Positions 37,792-46,796 of a DNA stretch of 46,951 nucleotides are shown piece by piece. Under the pieces are notes generated by a model. The model had not been told where the DNA came from and did not search any database. It saw only the letters and a program-made list of their open reading frames with translations. The translations under genes were made by a program, and so were the position numbers. Origin of the DNA: a virus; IMG/VR virus record IMGVR_UViG_3300017782_000036, positions 1-46,951 of that record; one strand, given 5' to 3'. Numbering within the stretch: position 1 is the first letter of the stretch; each line of letters opens with the position of its first letter.

Positions 37792-38717
37792 ATACTATTG
37801 AACAAAGTGCATTATCAAAGGAGTCCCGTAGTGCTGGTGACTTTAAGCCTTTGATTGGGGTAAGTGACAACCACTTGCTCGCAAAGCCATGTCATTCACA
37901 CAGTGGTACATTTGCGTTTACTACTTCTGACCCTGCTCAGTTACCTTCTGTTCCTGCTAAATCATTTAGGCTCGTTAACTCTAGTTCCGACAATGTCCTT
38001 GTGACCAAGAAGACAATTTACTTTTCTAGGCACTTTGATGAGTCAGTGGACATGAATACCGACTCACCAATTGTAGACATTGATTACCTCAATGACCTCA
38101 CACCAGATGGTGATAGCTCTGTTGTTAGTATAGACTTTGGTGGCGATAATTCGGTATCTTCTTCTGTTAATGTTCCTGTTGGTAGATATCAGTTTAGTAC
38201 TTTCTTTAAGTTTAACCGAATAAATGCAGATGTTCAGCCTGTTGGCTTATACCAAAACTTTAGCAGCATTGATATCAATCATCCTGCTATTGCTTTAAGA
38301 GTCGGAACAGATAGGTCTTGGAAGGTTAGGGTTGGGTACACGGATAATCCTATATCATCAAGCGAACCTGCTGAACTAAATACATGGTATAAGGTTGAGT
38401 TTCAGGTAGATGGCGGAAGTGCTAATGTTAGCATCAATAAGTACACCGGAACTATTCCAACACAAATTTCAACTGGAGGCCCATTTACTTCTATTGGTGC
38501 AGGACTTTTAGATGAAGTTACTCAAGCTGATGTAGCAACAGTATCATTTGCCTCAGAAGGTGATGCTAAGATTACAGTAGATACCCTGGAGGTATTTAGT
38601 GATGGAGCTTTAGGTGCTGAAACATTAATAGCAGGTCAATCAAACGAGTATTATTGTCACAGAAACTTGGATGAGTATGCAGTTACAGGTGATGTAAGTG
38701 GGTACTATAGGTCTTAA
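37788..38717 (+). CDS. virion surface protein with lectin-like domain (putative), 309 aa
   Basis: Starts at an ATGA overlap with the small hydrophobic gene. The second half (VPVGRYQFSTFFKFN...IALRVGTDRSWKVRVGYTD...LNTWYKVEFQVDGG) has the strand pattern of a concanavalin-A-like (LamG-type) lectin fold. Such domains bind sugars on the host surface or decorate the head. The N-terminal 100 residues form a separate beta-rich part. Confidence 0.6.
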   Translation: MNTIEQSALSKESRSAGDFKPLIGVSDNHLLAKPCHSHSGTFAFTTSDPAQLPSVPAKSFRLVNSSSDNVLVTKKTIYFSRHFDESVDMNTDSPIVDIDYLNDLTPDGDSSVVSIDFGGDNSVSSSVNVPVGRYQFSTFFKFNRINADVQPVGLYQNFSSIDINHPAIALRVGTDRSWKVRVGYTDNPISSSEPAELNTWYKVEFQVDGGSANVSINKYTGTIPTQISTGGPFTSIGAGLLDEVTQADVATVSFASEGDAKITVDTLEVFSDGALGAETLIAGQSNEYYCHRNLDEYAVTGDVSGYYRS

Positions 38718-38729
38718 GGGCTTGGTTTT

Positions 38730-39098
38730 ATGACGAAGAAGGATACAGAAGCATCTTTTTCTGAGTCCACTCAGCTGAAAACTAATGCTGCTTTTGCCGG
38801 AAAACTAATTTTAGCAGTGGCTAGTGGGGTCTGGTTATGGTCAGAGCTTACTAACCGAATGAGCAGTATGGAGATGCAGATGGGTAGGGTACAACATGAA
38901 TCTACATTGCTTGGCGATCTTAGTGGTCGGGTTATGCATTTGGAGAAGTTTGCAGAACAGCATAAGGGAGATGTTGAGCATTTGATGAGCATGCAAGATG
39001 AGCCGATTACTTCTGATCATCAACAGTTCGAGAGACTTAAGTATCTCGAAAAAGAGCTAGATAGATTAAGAGATCATGTTGAGGGAGTTAATAGATGA
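38730..39098 (+). CDS. membrane-anchored coiled-coil protein, 122 aa
   Basis: One membrane segment at about 27-40 (AGKLILAVASGVWLW) and a long coiled coil after it (MEMQMGRVQHEST...LKYLEKELDRLRDHVEG). Its layout matches the gene at 15-233. It overlaps the next gene by 4 nt (ATGA). It may be a lysis or head-tail accessory factor. Confidence 0.6.
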   Translation: MTKKDTEASFSESTQLKTNAAFAGKLILAVASGVWLWSELTNRMSSMEMQMGRVQHESTLLGDLSGRVMHLEKFAEQHKGDVEHLMSMQDEPITSDHQQFERLKYLEKELDRLRDHVEGVNR

Positions 39099-39559
39099 TC
39101 GAGTTGGTAACAATGTTCTTTACTGCTGGCGGATCTGCAGCTTTGGGTTCAGTTTTAAAAGGGGTGTTTGGTGCTATAACAGACAGTCGCCAACAAAAAT
39201 TTGAATTAGAATTAGCTAGAGAGGCTAGAGGAAATGAATTTGCACTTAAATTTCAGCAACAGCTTAATAATGGCCCTGGTGGGGCTTTCACTCGTGCTAC
39301 ACGCAGGTTGCTCGCATGCATCCTCGTCTCCACACTTTCAGCCACAGTCATCCTTTGTACCCTTTTTCCCAGCCAAGAAATCATCACCCTCAGTAACCCC
39401 ACAGGAGAAGGAGCAACCGAGTTCTTATTCGGACTCATCTCATTTCCTGTTAAACAGCAGGCCATTATGGTTACCACGGGACATTTAAGTGCTTATTTCG
39501 TAATCGTTCTCGCACCGATGGTGCTTGGATTTTACTTTACCCCGGGAGGCAGGCGATGA
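39095..39559 (+). CDS. membrane protein, three segments, 154 aa
   Basis: Hydrophobic segments at about 5-27, 70-90 (LLACILVSTLSATVILCTLF) and 125-147 (HLSAYFVIVLAPMVLGFYF), with a helix (SRQQKFELELAREARGNEFALKFQQQL) between. The build is common for uncharacterised phage virion or holin-type proteins next to the connector genes. It is coupled by ATGA to both neighbours. Confidence 0.6.
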   Translation: MIELVTMFFTAGGSAALGSVLKGVFGAITDSRQQKFELELAREARGNEFALKFQQQLNNGPGGAFTRATRRLLACILVSTLSATVILCTLFPSQEIITLSNPTGEGATEFLFGLISFPVKQQAIMVTTGHLSAYFVIVLAPMVLGFYFTPGGRR

Positions 39560-40290
39560 AGACTTGGCAAGAGTTCAATGATACGGTCAATGATCTGCTT
39601 TTGGTGGATGGGTTGCGTAGAGGAAGAGGTATTGAAAGATTTAAGGATCGAATGATTGTTGCAGGTGTAAGAGATTTGCAAAGCTACATTCCTGAACTTC
39701 GCACTACTCCCAAGGAGCAGACTTTTATTACTTCAGATTTAGAAGACCATGCAGAAGGTAAATGTCAGATTGGTAACTTCAATATCGATGCATCAAGAGT
39801 GCTAGATGTAGTTATAAGAGCTATGCCTACACAGGAGGATGATGTGAGTCAGTATTACAGACCAAATGTGTATCCAGCATATAAGCGATATAATATATTT
39901 GATGGCGGGCATGCAGCTAGATCACCCCAGTATCCAGGCAAAATAACTTTTGATCGCGGTCAGTTTTATGTGGCTCCAAAGCTATTAGAGAATGAAACTC
40001 TTAATATCTTATACAACCAAGAGTATGTTTATAAACCACTTTTTGAATGCCAACCTGAAGAAAAAGCAGTAATTACCCCACTAGGAGACGATGCAGCCTT
40101 GGCCGTTCATTACTTTGTGAAGTATCATTTTATGAAAGACGTGAATGATGATGCAGCCCAAGCCAAAAGTAATTTCGACAACTATGCTCGTGAGCGAAGA
40201 CGAATACATGTCAATAAGCCCGAGCTTCTTACTAATGTGCAACCAACCGACGTGCTTGGTTCAGAAGGATTCGTATTAGGCAATGGATAG
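39556..40290 (+). CDS. head-tail adaptor, T7 gp11-like (putative)
   Basis: A 244-aa protein before the fibre and nozzle genes. It contains RFKDRMIVAGVRDLQSYIPEL near the start, a beta-rich centre and PLGDDAALAVHYFVKYHFMKDV near the end. This matches the helix order of podoviral connectors (tail tubular protein A). A strong GGAGG ribosome-binding site precedes the ATG. It may carry the nozzle on the portal. Confidence 0.65.
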   Translation: MKTWQEFNDTVNDLLLVDGLRRGRGIERFKDRMIVAGVRDLQSYIPELRTTPKEQTFITSDLEDHAEGKCQIGNFNIDASRVLDVVIRAMPTQEDDVSQYYRPNVYPAYKRYNIFDGGHAARSPQYPGKITFDRGQFYVAPKLLENETLNILYNQEYVYKPLFECQPEEKAVITPLGDDAALAVHYFVKYHFMKDVNDDAAQAKSNFDNYARERRRIHVNKPELLTNVQPTDVLGSEGFVLGNG

Positions 40291-42109
40291 TAGAGTACAA
40301 TTAAAATCTAGATTTGCAGTTGGTCAAAGAATTGGTGAAGCCGACTTTGCCTCTTTAATCGATAGCCTTGCTCACCTTAACGATGATGTATCGAGTGGAG
40401 CATTGGCAACAGGTCAGCAGGTCACTACACTCAGTGACTCAATTGCTGCATTGCAAACCCTAGCTAACTCAACAAAAGATGAGTTTGATGCCTACAAAGG
40501 AACCCACCCATCTCTAGCAGAAGTACAAGCCTTACAGTTAAATACAGAGCAGACTATAGGGGCTGACATGACAGCATTGAGTAATGCTCTAACGGCTAAC
40601 ACTCAAACAAACCAAGAATCAATACAGTCCATCCAGGGTACAATATCTGCTAATAAGTCAGATGCAGATACACGACTTAGTGCTTTAGAGGGAGTGACCA
40701 ATGGAATATCTTCTACATATGCTACAGTTGCTGACTTAAGTACAAGAGAGGTAGAGTTACAGAATCTAATAGAAGCTAAGGCAGATGCTGCTCATTCGCA
40801 CTCAGAGTATCTCACCAATGCAGATATATCAGATTTCATAACATTAAGTGAAGTGCCTGTTTATGCGCCTGTTTCTCACGGGCATGATGCATCAGAGATA
40901 ACAGGACTTAATGACCTTTTCATGACTCCTGATGAAACCTTGCAGATGATCAATGACAACAAGGAGACATTGAGTATTGATGCAATTTTGCAGCAAGGTT
41001 TTTATACAAAGTCAGAGGTTGAGCAGAAGTTTTATGTTGCTCGCTGGAGGACTGACCAAATAAGTTTATTTACCCCATCTGTACAAGATATTGTACAACC
41101 TATGCTAGATGGTGCTACTGACGAAATTAAAGTCAGTATAGCTAATGTAAGGGCAGAAGAAGTTGCAAAAGATAATGCAGTTAGAGCTTTAATATCATCT
41201 ACTAGGGGTGAGCTTGAGGTATCAATTAATAATACAAAAAGTGCCTTAACTCTTGAAGAGAATACTCGTGAGCAAGCAGACTTAACATTACAGAGTAATA
41301 TTGATTCAACTGCACAGAATGCTTCTGCATCAATAGCTTCTTCGCAAGCTAATGTATTATCACAGTTAGCTAATGTAAGAGCAGAGGTTCTCGCAGAGAC
41401 ATCTTCCAATGATGGTGATATTACAGCTTTGCAGGGAAGGGCTACATCACTAGAGACAAGAGCTACTGACCTTGAGGCAAAGGATACATCACTCGACTCT
41501 GACATCTCTGGGTTGCAAGGACAGATCGATACTGCCAATTCAAATGTCTCGCAGACATTGGTAGATGCCAAGGCATATACTGATACAGAGATAAATGAAT
41601 TGCTGAATGGAGCAGGCGATGCCTATAACACACTTAAGGAGTTACAGGATCATATTACCTCTAACGAGAGTAGTGCTGCCGAGGCACTTACTGCCGAAGT
41701 AAATGGTCTACAGACTCAGATAGACGGCAATGATTTTGATATTACCGCAGTGGAGAATAGGGCAACTGCCCTGGAGTCAGCTGTTGGCTCATTGCAAGCT
41801 AAGGATACCTCTCTAGACGGAAACATTTCTGTACTGCAAAGCCAAATAGATACTAATGATTCTGATATTACAGCATTACAGGGCAGAGCTACTACTTTGG
41901 AATCTCGTGCTACCACTTTAGAATCTAGAGCAACTAGCCTAGAGGCACAGGATGTTTCTTTTCAGCAAGAGATAGATATCTTTAAGACCACCTACGATAA
42001 CCTTACTGCATCCAATCAAGCTTTAACAACAGCATACAATGATTTGCTTGCAAGAGTAACAAACCTAGAGAACACGGCATATGCCCAAGCGGGATATGTC
42101 TTCCCGTAA
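40283..42109 (+). CDS. coiled-coil tail fibre
   Basis: A 608-aa fibre-like protein. HSHSEY and HGHDASEI (about 172-210) form the HxH type of iron-binding collar domain seen in phage fibres. Later repeats (ALQGRATSLETRATDLEAKDTSLDSD and variants, about 380-565) form an extended coiled coil. It ends ENTAYAQAGYVFP. It may be the main tail fibre or a whisker. It overlaps the previous gene by 8 nt and the next by 1. Confidence 0.75.
   Translation: MDSRVQLKSRFAVGQRIGEADFASLIDSLAHLNDDVSSGALATGQQVTTLSDSIAALQTLANSTKDEFDAYKGTHPSLAEVQALQLNTEQTIGADMTALSNALTANTQTNQESIQSIQGTISANKSDADTRLSALEGVTNGISSTYATVADLSTREVELQNLIEAKADAAHSHSEYLTNADISDFITLSEVPVYAPVSHGHDASEITGLNDLFMTPDETLQMINDNKETLSIDAILQQGFYTKSEVEQKFYVARWRTDQISLFTPSVQDIVQPMLDGATDEIKVSIANVRAEEVAKDNAVRALISSTRGELEVSINNTKSALTLEENTREQADLTLQSNIDSTAQNASASIASSQANVLSQLANVRAEVLAETSSNDGDITALQGRATSLETRATDLEAKDTSLDSDISGLQGQIDTANSNVSQTLVDAKAYTDTEINELLNGAGDAYNTLKELQDHITSNESSAAEALTAEVNGLQTQIDGNDFDITAVENRATALESAVGSLQAKDTSLDGNISVLQSQIDTNDSDITALQGRATTLESRATTLESRATSLEAQDVSFQQEIDIFKTTYDNLTASNQALTTAYNDLLARVTNLENTAYAQAGYVFP
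41428..41970 (+). repeat. degenerate heptad repeats in the tail fibre
   Basis: Several related units recur: ALQGRATSLETRATDLEAKDTSLDSDIS-type, VENRATALESAVGSLQAKDTSLDGNIS and LQGRATTLESRATTLESRATSLEAQD. They share about 7-residue periodicity and similar DNA, so they probably grew by duplication. Confidence 0.7.
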
Positions 42110-44487
42110 TGGCATCCAAGTTCAGACATTATACTAATATGGTCATCCAGGGGGGAACCCTTGTGTCTGGCTCACATTCGCAAGATACTGCCGGAGGTGG
42201 AAATTATGTGGAGAAAATTAACTTTCGCAGAGAGACAGATGGTGAAGTACGAAGAGAGGGCTGGAGTAGCCTTAATTTAGATGGCAATGCAGTCGATGTA
42301 ATTGATTCCGAGAACGCTCCTATAAGGCTTCTTACTCAATTCGAGTCGGGTGGAAAAAGAATCCTAATCGGCTCGGCAGGTGATAAAATATATAAGCTTG
42401 ATGAATCTAATAGTGAATGGGTGAAAATTGCCGAGGGACTAGTGAATATTGATAGACATAATCATGATCAAATCATGAACGATGTGATTGATATTTACGG
42501 CAAGAAGCCAATTAAACCAGAAGTGGTAGTCATTGATGGTTATTGCATTATAAATAATGGCGTTGATTTACCATTGATGTACAGAGATGGTTGGCCATGC
42601 GCATTCCCTTTGTTTTCGTTAAGGGAGAGAGGTATTATTCGAGTGGGTACGATATCTGAATTTGATGGAAGATTATTCATAGCAGATGTTGAATACTTTG
42701 ATGAAACAGTAGATTATAATTTTAGCTATTTCATGAGTTCAGCTAGTTTTCCATACTATCTACCAGAAGCTTTTGATGAGTTTGATGAGTATACAACAAC
42801 CTATGTTGTACCGCATATTATCGAGTTTTCCTCATGGAGATTAGCTGATGATCAAAGAGAGGCACGTGCAGCACCGAATTTGTTTGGACAGAATTACGAA
42901 GCAAATATTTATGCAATGAGCAACGGGTCAATCATTACGATTACACTTGATTACCCTCTGGGTGGAACTAGGGAGACAGGCTCTCAGGGTTTGGAAAGTT
43001 TTACGCATAACCCTTACTATTATATGTTACCAGATGAGCTTGCATCAATGGATTACAGCCACTCTACTTTCATTGCTGGTGATTCCATAAGAATGAGCGT
43101 TACTGATTCGCTTGGAGTAACAAAAGTTTATGATGCAGATATTGTTTCGATTAATTCTAATTGGCTATCGAGTAAAACTTTTATCGTATTACAGGGGGCA
43201 TACAACAATACCTCTACAGGTGTCTTGACATATCAAGGCAATGAGCAAAGCACTGCATCGACACAGAATGTTGTAGTTGGTGATGATGTGAATTTTATCC
43301 TACTGAAAGAGCCAGATATATTTAGTCCAAACCCTAAGTTGTCTCGTGAAGCATCAGACTCATTTGCATTTCCTGAAGATGGATCAAGGATTCTCAAGAT
43401 GGCAAAGCTTGGGGATAAGCTTATAGTGCATAGACAGACTGGGTATCTAGCAATCAGTAGAGGAGATAATTACACTCCTTTTTATTACGAGGAACGCTAC
43501 AAAGGTGAAAGGGTTGCTGACTTTAGGAATACGGTAATAAATGTCGATGAACAGAGGCAGATATTCGTAGGTTTTAATGGTGTATTTGCTATAACTCCTG
43601 CAACAGTTGAGCCAGTTCCTTTTACTCCATTAATGACTGGGCCTGAGTTTTGGAGATTAATAACTAATCAACAAATCGAGTATGTTTACTCATCTGAAAA
43701 TCCTTTAACGCAAGAGGTTTTTATAGTAGCGCCAATCGGATCTAAGACAGTAGGAACTTCTAAGCAACTAGACTGGGGTATTGTTGCATATGATATGCTG
43801 CAAGGCTCTATAAGCTTAATGGATTATGCATTTTCTGCAATGACTGCTGTTTTTCCAACGGATGTTATTGAGGCAAGAATGTTTGTGATGGCATCGCATT
43901 TATTAAGTGAATCTTATTCAAACAATGCATACAACTATGCACCATTTGCCAAAGCTGTAGACTCCGAAGTGGTTCCTTCCTCGGAGGCATCTATTTCAAA
44001 ATTAGGGGCAAGGGTAGTACGGTATGGGTATGGCTCAAGTGCAGAGAATTTAGGCCCATATAGGGAGTTTGCTAGGAATGGCAGGGACTATCCTTGTACA
44101 TTAAAGTTCGGAAAGAATGACTTCGGGGATCGTTTCTCTGAAAAGAAATTAAGATCATATGCACTGCATATGTCAGATACATTTGATTACACTACATACA
44201 CCACTAAGGACTATGTTGAGGATAGCTTTACAGATACTGCTGTAATTGCAAATGTGAAGCTTGCATCTTTTTCAACTAGCCAAGACTCTGAGACGGAAGA
44301 GGTGACGGAGGAATTAGAGGATTTAAATTCAGAGGTCATGATCCCTACTTATGCTCAAGGTAACTACTTCCAGGATACAATTATTCTTACGGGGGTAGAT
44401 CAGCCTTTTAAAATTATAGGCAGAACATTTGAAGCCTCGGGTGTTAGGACAAAACTTATTGGAGAGGTGGTAACAGATGCCTCGTAG
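42109..44487 (+). CDS. tail nozzle, T7 gp12-like (putative)
   Basis: A 792-aa, mainly beta-rich protein starting MASKFRHYTNMVIQGG; the N-terminal NFRRETDGEVRREGWSSL and several beta sheets fit the fold of a podoviral nozzle (tail tubular protein B). It is larger than the phage T7 protein, as in marine podoviruses. Neighbour order (adaptor, fibre, nozzle) supports the call. Confidence 0.65.
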   Translation: MASKFRHYTNMVIQGGTLVSGSHSQDTAGGGNYVEKINFRRETDGEVRREGWSSLNLDGNAVDVIDSENAPIRLLTQFESGGKRILIGSAGDKIYKLDESNSEWVKIAEGLVNIDRHNHDQIMNDVIDIYGKKPIKPEVVVIDGYCIINNGVDLPLMYRDGWPCAFPLFSLRERGIIRVGTISEFDGRLFIADVEYFDETVDYNFSYFMSSASFPYYLPEAFDEFDEYTTTYVVPHIIEFSSWRLADDQREARAAPNLFGQNYEANIYAMSNGSIITITLDYPLGGTRETGSQGLESFTHNPYYYMLPDELASMDYSHSTFIAGDSIRMSVTDSLGVTKVYDADIVSINSNWLSSKTFIVLQGAYNNTSTGVLTYQGNEQSTASTQNVVVGDDVNFILLKEPDIFSPNPKLSREASDSFAFPEDGSRILKMAKLGDKLIVHRQTGYLAISRGDNYTPFYYEERYKGERVADFRNTVINVDEQRQIFVGFNGVFAITPATVEPVPFTPLMTGPEFWRLITNQQIEYVYSSENPLTQEVFIVAPIGSKTVGTSKQLDWGIVAYDMLQGSISLMDYAFSAMTAVFPTDVIEARMFVMASHLLSESYSNNAYNYAPFAKAVDSEVVPSSEASISKLGARVVRYGYGSSAENLGPYREFARNGRDYPCTLKFGKNDFGDRFSEKKLRSYALHMSDTFDYTTYTTKDYVEDSFTDTAVIANVKLASFSTSQDSETEEVTEELEDLNSEVMIPTYAQGNYFQDTIILTGVDQPFKIIGRTFEASGVRTKLIGEVVTDAS

Positions 44488-44971
44488 GAAAGCATCAGAG
44501 CGGGTTGAGTATGCCATAAATGTTGCATTTGATAAGAAGCAGCAGAACCTCACGGAAGTTCTTACTAGGTTAAATGAAAAGGTTAACCGGAAAGAGGATG
44601 CTAGTAACCTAACATCTTTAGTGCAAGTACAGGGCGATCAGGACGCTATACTAATCGATGATATTCAAAGTCAGATAAATCAACTCCAGGATGCAGGTGC
44701 TGTTATGCCAACAGATCAAATTACTGCTACAGGCGCTTCGACCTATACGGTTGGGTTTGATATGACGAGTGACTCTGAGGCTAATTATGATGTTAGCATA
44801 AATGGACTAGTGCAAGACCCTCTATCAGATTACACTATAGATCTTTCAGCAAATACATTGACCTTTGGATCACCCCCAACTGCTGGGGCTGACATTGTGA
44901 TAACCCAACGAGACACTTCTACATTCGATGCAGAGAAAGCAATCAATGATTTCCTTGCAGCGTTGCAATGA
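44477..44971 (+). CDS. tail fibre or adaptor, 164 aa
   Basis: N-terminal basic helix (RVEYAINVAFDKKQQNLTEVLTRLNEKV), then a linker and a beta-sandwich domain (TATGASTYTVGFDMTSDSEANYDVSINGLVQDPLSDY...LTFGSPPTAGADIVI) typical of repeated phage-fibre domains. It overlaps the nozzle end by 11 nt. It probably attaches a fibre to the tail. Confidence 0.65.
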   Translation: MPRRKASERVEYAINVAFDKKQQNLTEVLTRLNEKVNRKEDASNLTSLVQVQGDQDAILIDDIQSQINQLQDAGAVMPTDQITATGASTYTVGFDMTSDSEANYDVSINGLVQDPLSDYTIDLSANTLTFGSPPTAGADIVITQRDTSTFDAEKAINDFLAALQ

Positions 44972-44983
44972 TTTTCTTAGTGC

Positions 44984-45005
44984 GTTACATATATAAATAG
45001 GTTAC
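44984..45005 (+). promoter_or_regulatory. GTAAC element (22 bp)
   Basis: Plus strand GTTACATA...TAGGTTAC; it ends 9 nt before the ATG at 45015 and separates the fibre group (45-47 kb) from the nozzle unit. Read on the minus strand it begins GTAACCTA. Confidence 0.6.
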
Positions 45006-45014
45006 AATATAACG

Positions 45015-45260
45015 ATGCAAAATATTCTCACACAGGTAGGCAGGAAATTAGCAGAGGTAAAGAAGCAAATAGCCGACAAAACCTTACTGAGTTTATTGGA
45101 TGTTAACCCGAATCCAGTTAATCTAGGTGTACTACAGTATAATAGCTTAACTAGCCAATGGACGGCAGAGCCTCCCGAATTGATCGGGGCTGTAATAGAT
45201 GGTGGCGTTGCGGACACCGTACACTTGGAGGCATTGGATATCGATGGAGGAGGAGCATAA
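45015..45260 (+). CDS. short fibre-type protein, 81 aa
   Basis: Opens NILTQVGRKLAEVKKQIADK, related to the openings of the next fibre genes. The end is G/D-rich with EALDIDGGGA. It is short and may be only an adaptor. Its last base overlaps the next ATG. Confidence 0.6.
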   Translation: MQNILTQVGRKLAEVKKQIADKTLLSLLDVNPNPVNLGVLQYNSLTSQWTAEPPELIGAVIDGGVADTVHLEALDIDGGGA

Positions 45261-45502
45261 TGGCAGAATTAAGACGCATCTTGGTACGCCGGGATACTGC
45301 GGAGCAATGGGAAACGGTCAATCCAGCCCTACGACAGGGAGAAATTGGCCTAGATCTCACGAACAAAAGAATGAAGGTGGGCGATGGGTTCAATAACTGG
45401 AACGACCTGGATTATATGGATGAGGCAGGTCTTGACTCGATAAGGGCAGAATACGGAAACGAAGTAACTTTTAATTTAAACTACGACTTACATAGAAATT
45501 AA
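45260..45502 (+). CDS. fibre protein with Mtd-N-type domain, 80 aa
   Basis: RRILVRRDTAEQWETVNPALRQGEIGLDLTNKRMKVGDGFNNWNDLDY matches the N-terminal domain of Mtd/hyaluronidase-type phage tail proteins, a structural beta prism. The start is set at 45260 after GGAGGAGG. No reverse transcriptase or template repeat was seen nearby, so it is not a diversity-generating system in this window. Confidence 0.7.
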   Translation: MAELRRILVRRDTAEQWETVNPALRQGEIGLDLTNKRMKVGDGFNNWNDLDYMDEAGLDSIRAEYGNEVTFNLNYDLHRN

Positions 45503-45522
45503 CTACTAACTAACTCATATCA

Positions 45523-46449
45523 ATGGCAGCAACAGACATACTTGGAAAAATCGGTGAGAAGGTAGGGGGTCAAATTAAGACCCTCGAGTCCACCATAACG
45601 AACGACTTTGCAACAAAAGCAGAGCTAGGTACACTTCAGTCAGAAGTAGATACCACACAGACAGGAGCAGGTTTAGGTACTGGGGGTACTTATACTGCGA
45701 ACGGCTCATCAAACTATTTAACGGCAGCTACATCATTAGTTGATGCAGATAATAAACTCGATGCACAAGCAAAGGCAAATGCAGAAGCAATATCTGCAAA
45801 TGCAAGTTCTATTGATACTGTTGAGGCAAGTGCAGGACTTGGTGCGGATGGTGCATACATAGCAGAGACTAATTCCAATTACATCGATGAAGCTTCTTCA
45901 CTTGCTGAGGCAGATTCATTGCTTGATACGCAGATTGGAACTAATGCCACTAACATTTCTACTAATGCAGGAAACATTACTAGTCTTACAAATGACAAGT
46001 ACGACAAGACTGGTGGTACAATTTCTGGAGCAGTCACAATTACAGGTGACCTCACCGTGCAAGGAACAACTACCACAGTTAGTTCAACTGAGGTTAGTGT
46101 AGCCGACAATACCATTGAGGTTAACTTGGCTTCTGATGGTTCTGTTACTGCATCAACAGGTGGATTCAATGTTAACAGAGGTAATGATGTTAATGACGAT
46201 CCAAATCCTAAAGCTGGTCTTATTTGGGACAATGACAATTCGACCTGGAAGCTTCAACTTGGTACTGCTGCAGCCAACCTTACAGCCGACACCATTACTG
46301 CGAATCTCACAGGTAATGTGACTGGCAATGTAACAGGCGATGTAACAGGTTCACTTGCTGCTCCAAATGCTAATGGGATTACAGTTAATAATGTTTCACT
46401 CGGGGATTACTCTACGTTCGAGTCTGCATTTAATTCTGCTATAGCATAA
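45523..46449 (+). CDS. tail fibre, 308 aa
   Basis: Opens TDILGKIGEKVGGQIKTLEST, then two ~45-aa repeats (AGLG...G-Y-A...SNY...SL-x-AD-x-LD) and a later G/T/N-rich beta section (SGAVTITGDLTVQG...NLTGNVTGNVTGDVTG). These repeats are typical of long fibres. The tail end is an acidic loop region. It would bind host surface through regions beyond the repeats. Confidence 0.75.
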   Translation: MAATDILGKIGEKVGGQIKTLESTITNDFATKAELGTLQSEVDTTQTGAGLGTGGTYTANGSSNYLTAATSLVDADNKLDAQAKANAEAISANASSIDTVEASAGLGADGAYIAETNSNYIDEASSLAEADSLLDTQIGTNATNISTNAGNITSLTNDKYDKTGGTISGAVTITGDLTVQGTTTTVSSTEVSVADNTIEVNLASDGSVTASTGGFNVNRGNDVNDDPNPKAGLIWDNDNSTWKLQLGTAAANLTADTITANLTGNVTGNVTGDVTGSLAAPNANGITVNNVSLGDYSTFESAFNSAIA

Positions 46450-46796
46450 TGACTGACATCTTAGCCCAGATTGGCGATAAGCTGGGTTCTAAGATCAAGG
46501 AACTCGAGGCGCAGATAAACTCTGGTGGCGGAGGTGGGGGTGGCGATAGCCATACCCACCCCGATCCATCGGATGATTATACGGAGTCAACTTTCACTAG
46601 TGGGGTTCTTACGGCAATGACAACCTGGACAAGCAGTCTAAAGAGTACTTTAGTTAGTAGTAAGGCATTCACGTACACGGATGGCGCGCTTACTCAGGTT
46701 GTTGAAAGAGACGAAAACAATGCAGTACATCTAACAAAGACAATCACATATGATTCTGATGGTAATCTAGAGTCTGTAACCAAGGATTACGCATGA
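46449..46796 (+). CDS. tail fibre-type protein, 115 aa
   Basis: Opens TDILAQIGDKLGSKIKELEAQI, a run of seven glycines and DSHTHPDPSDDY, then a beta-rich end. It shares the anchor type of the genes at 45015 and 45523. Its stop overlaps the next ATG. Confidence 0.7.
   Translation: MTDILAQIGDKLGSKIKELEAQINSGGGGGGGDSHTHPDPSDDYTESTFTSGVLTAMTTWTSSLKSTLVSSKAFTYTDGALTQVVERDENNAVHLTKTITYDSDGNLESVTKDYA

Noticed and set aside
41032-41571. 179-codon ORF antisense to the tail fibre
   Set aside because: The fibre's repeated codons (gct, gca, tct) remove stops on the other strand. The product is an A/S/V/L-rich shadow without a domain.
45260-45502. Diversity-generating retroelement (because of the Mtd-type domain)
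   Set aside because: No reverse transcriptase gene, template repeat or paired variable repeat was found in this window.
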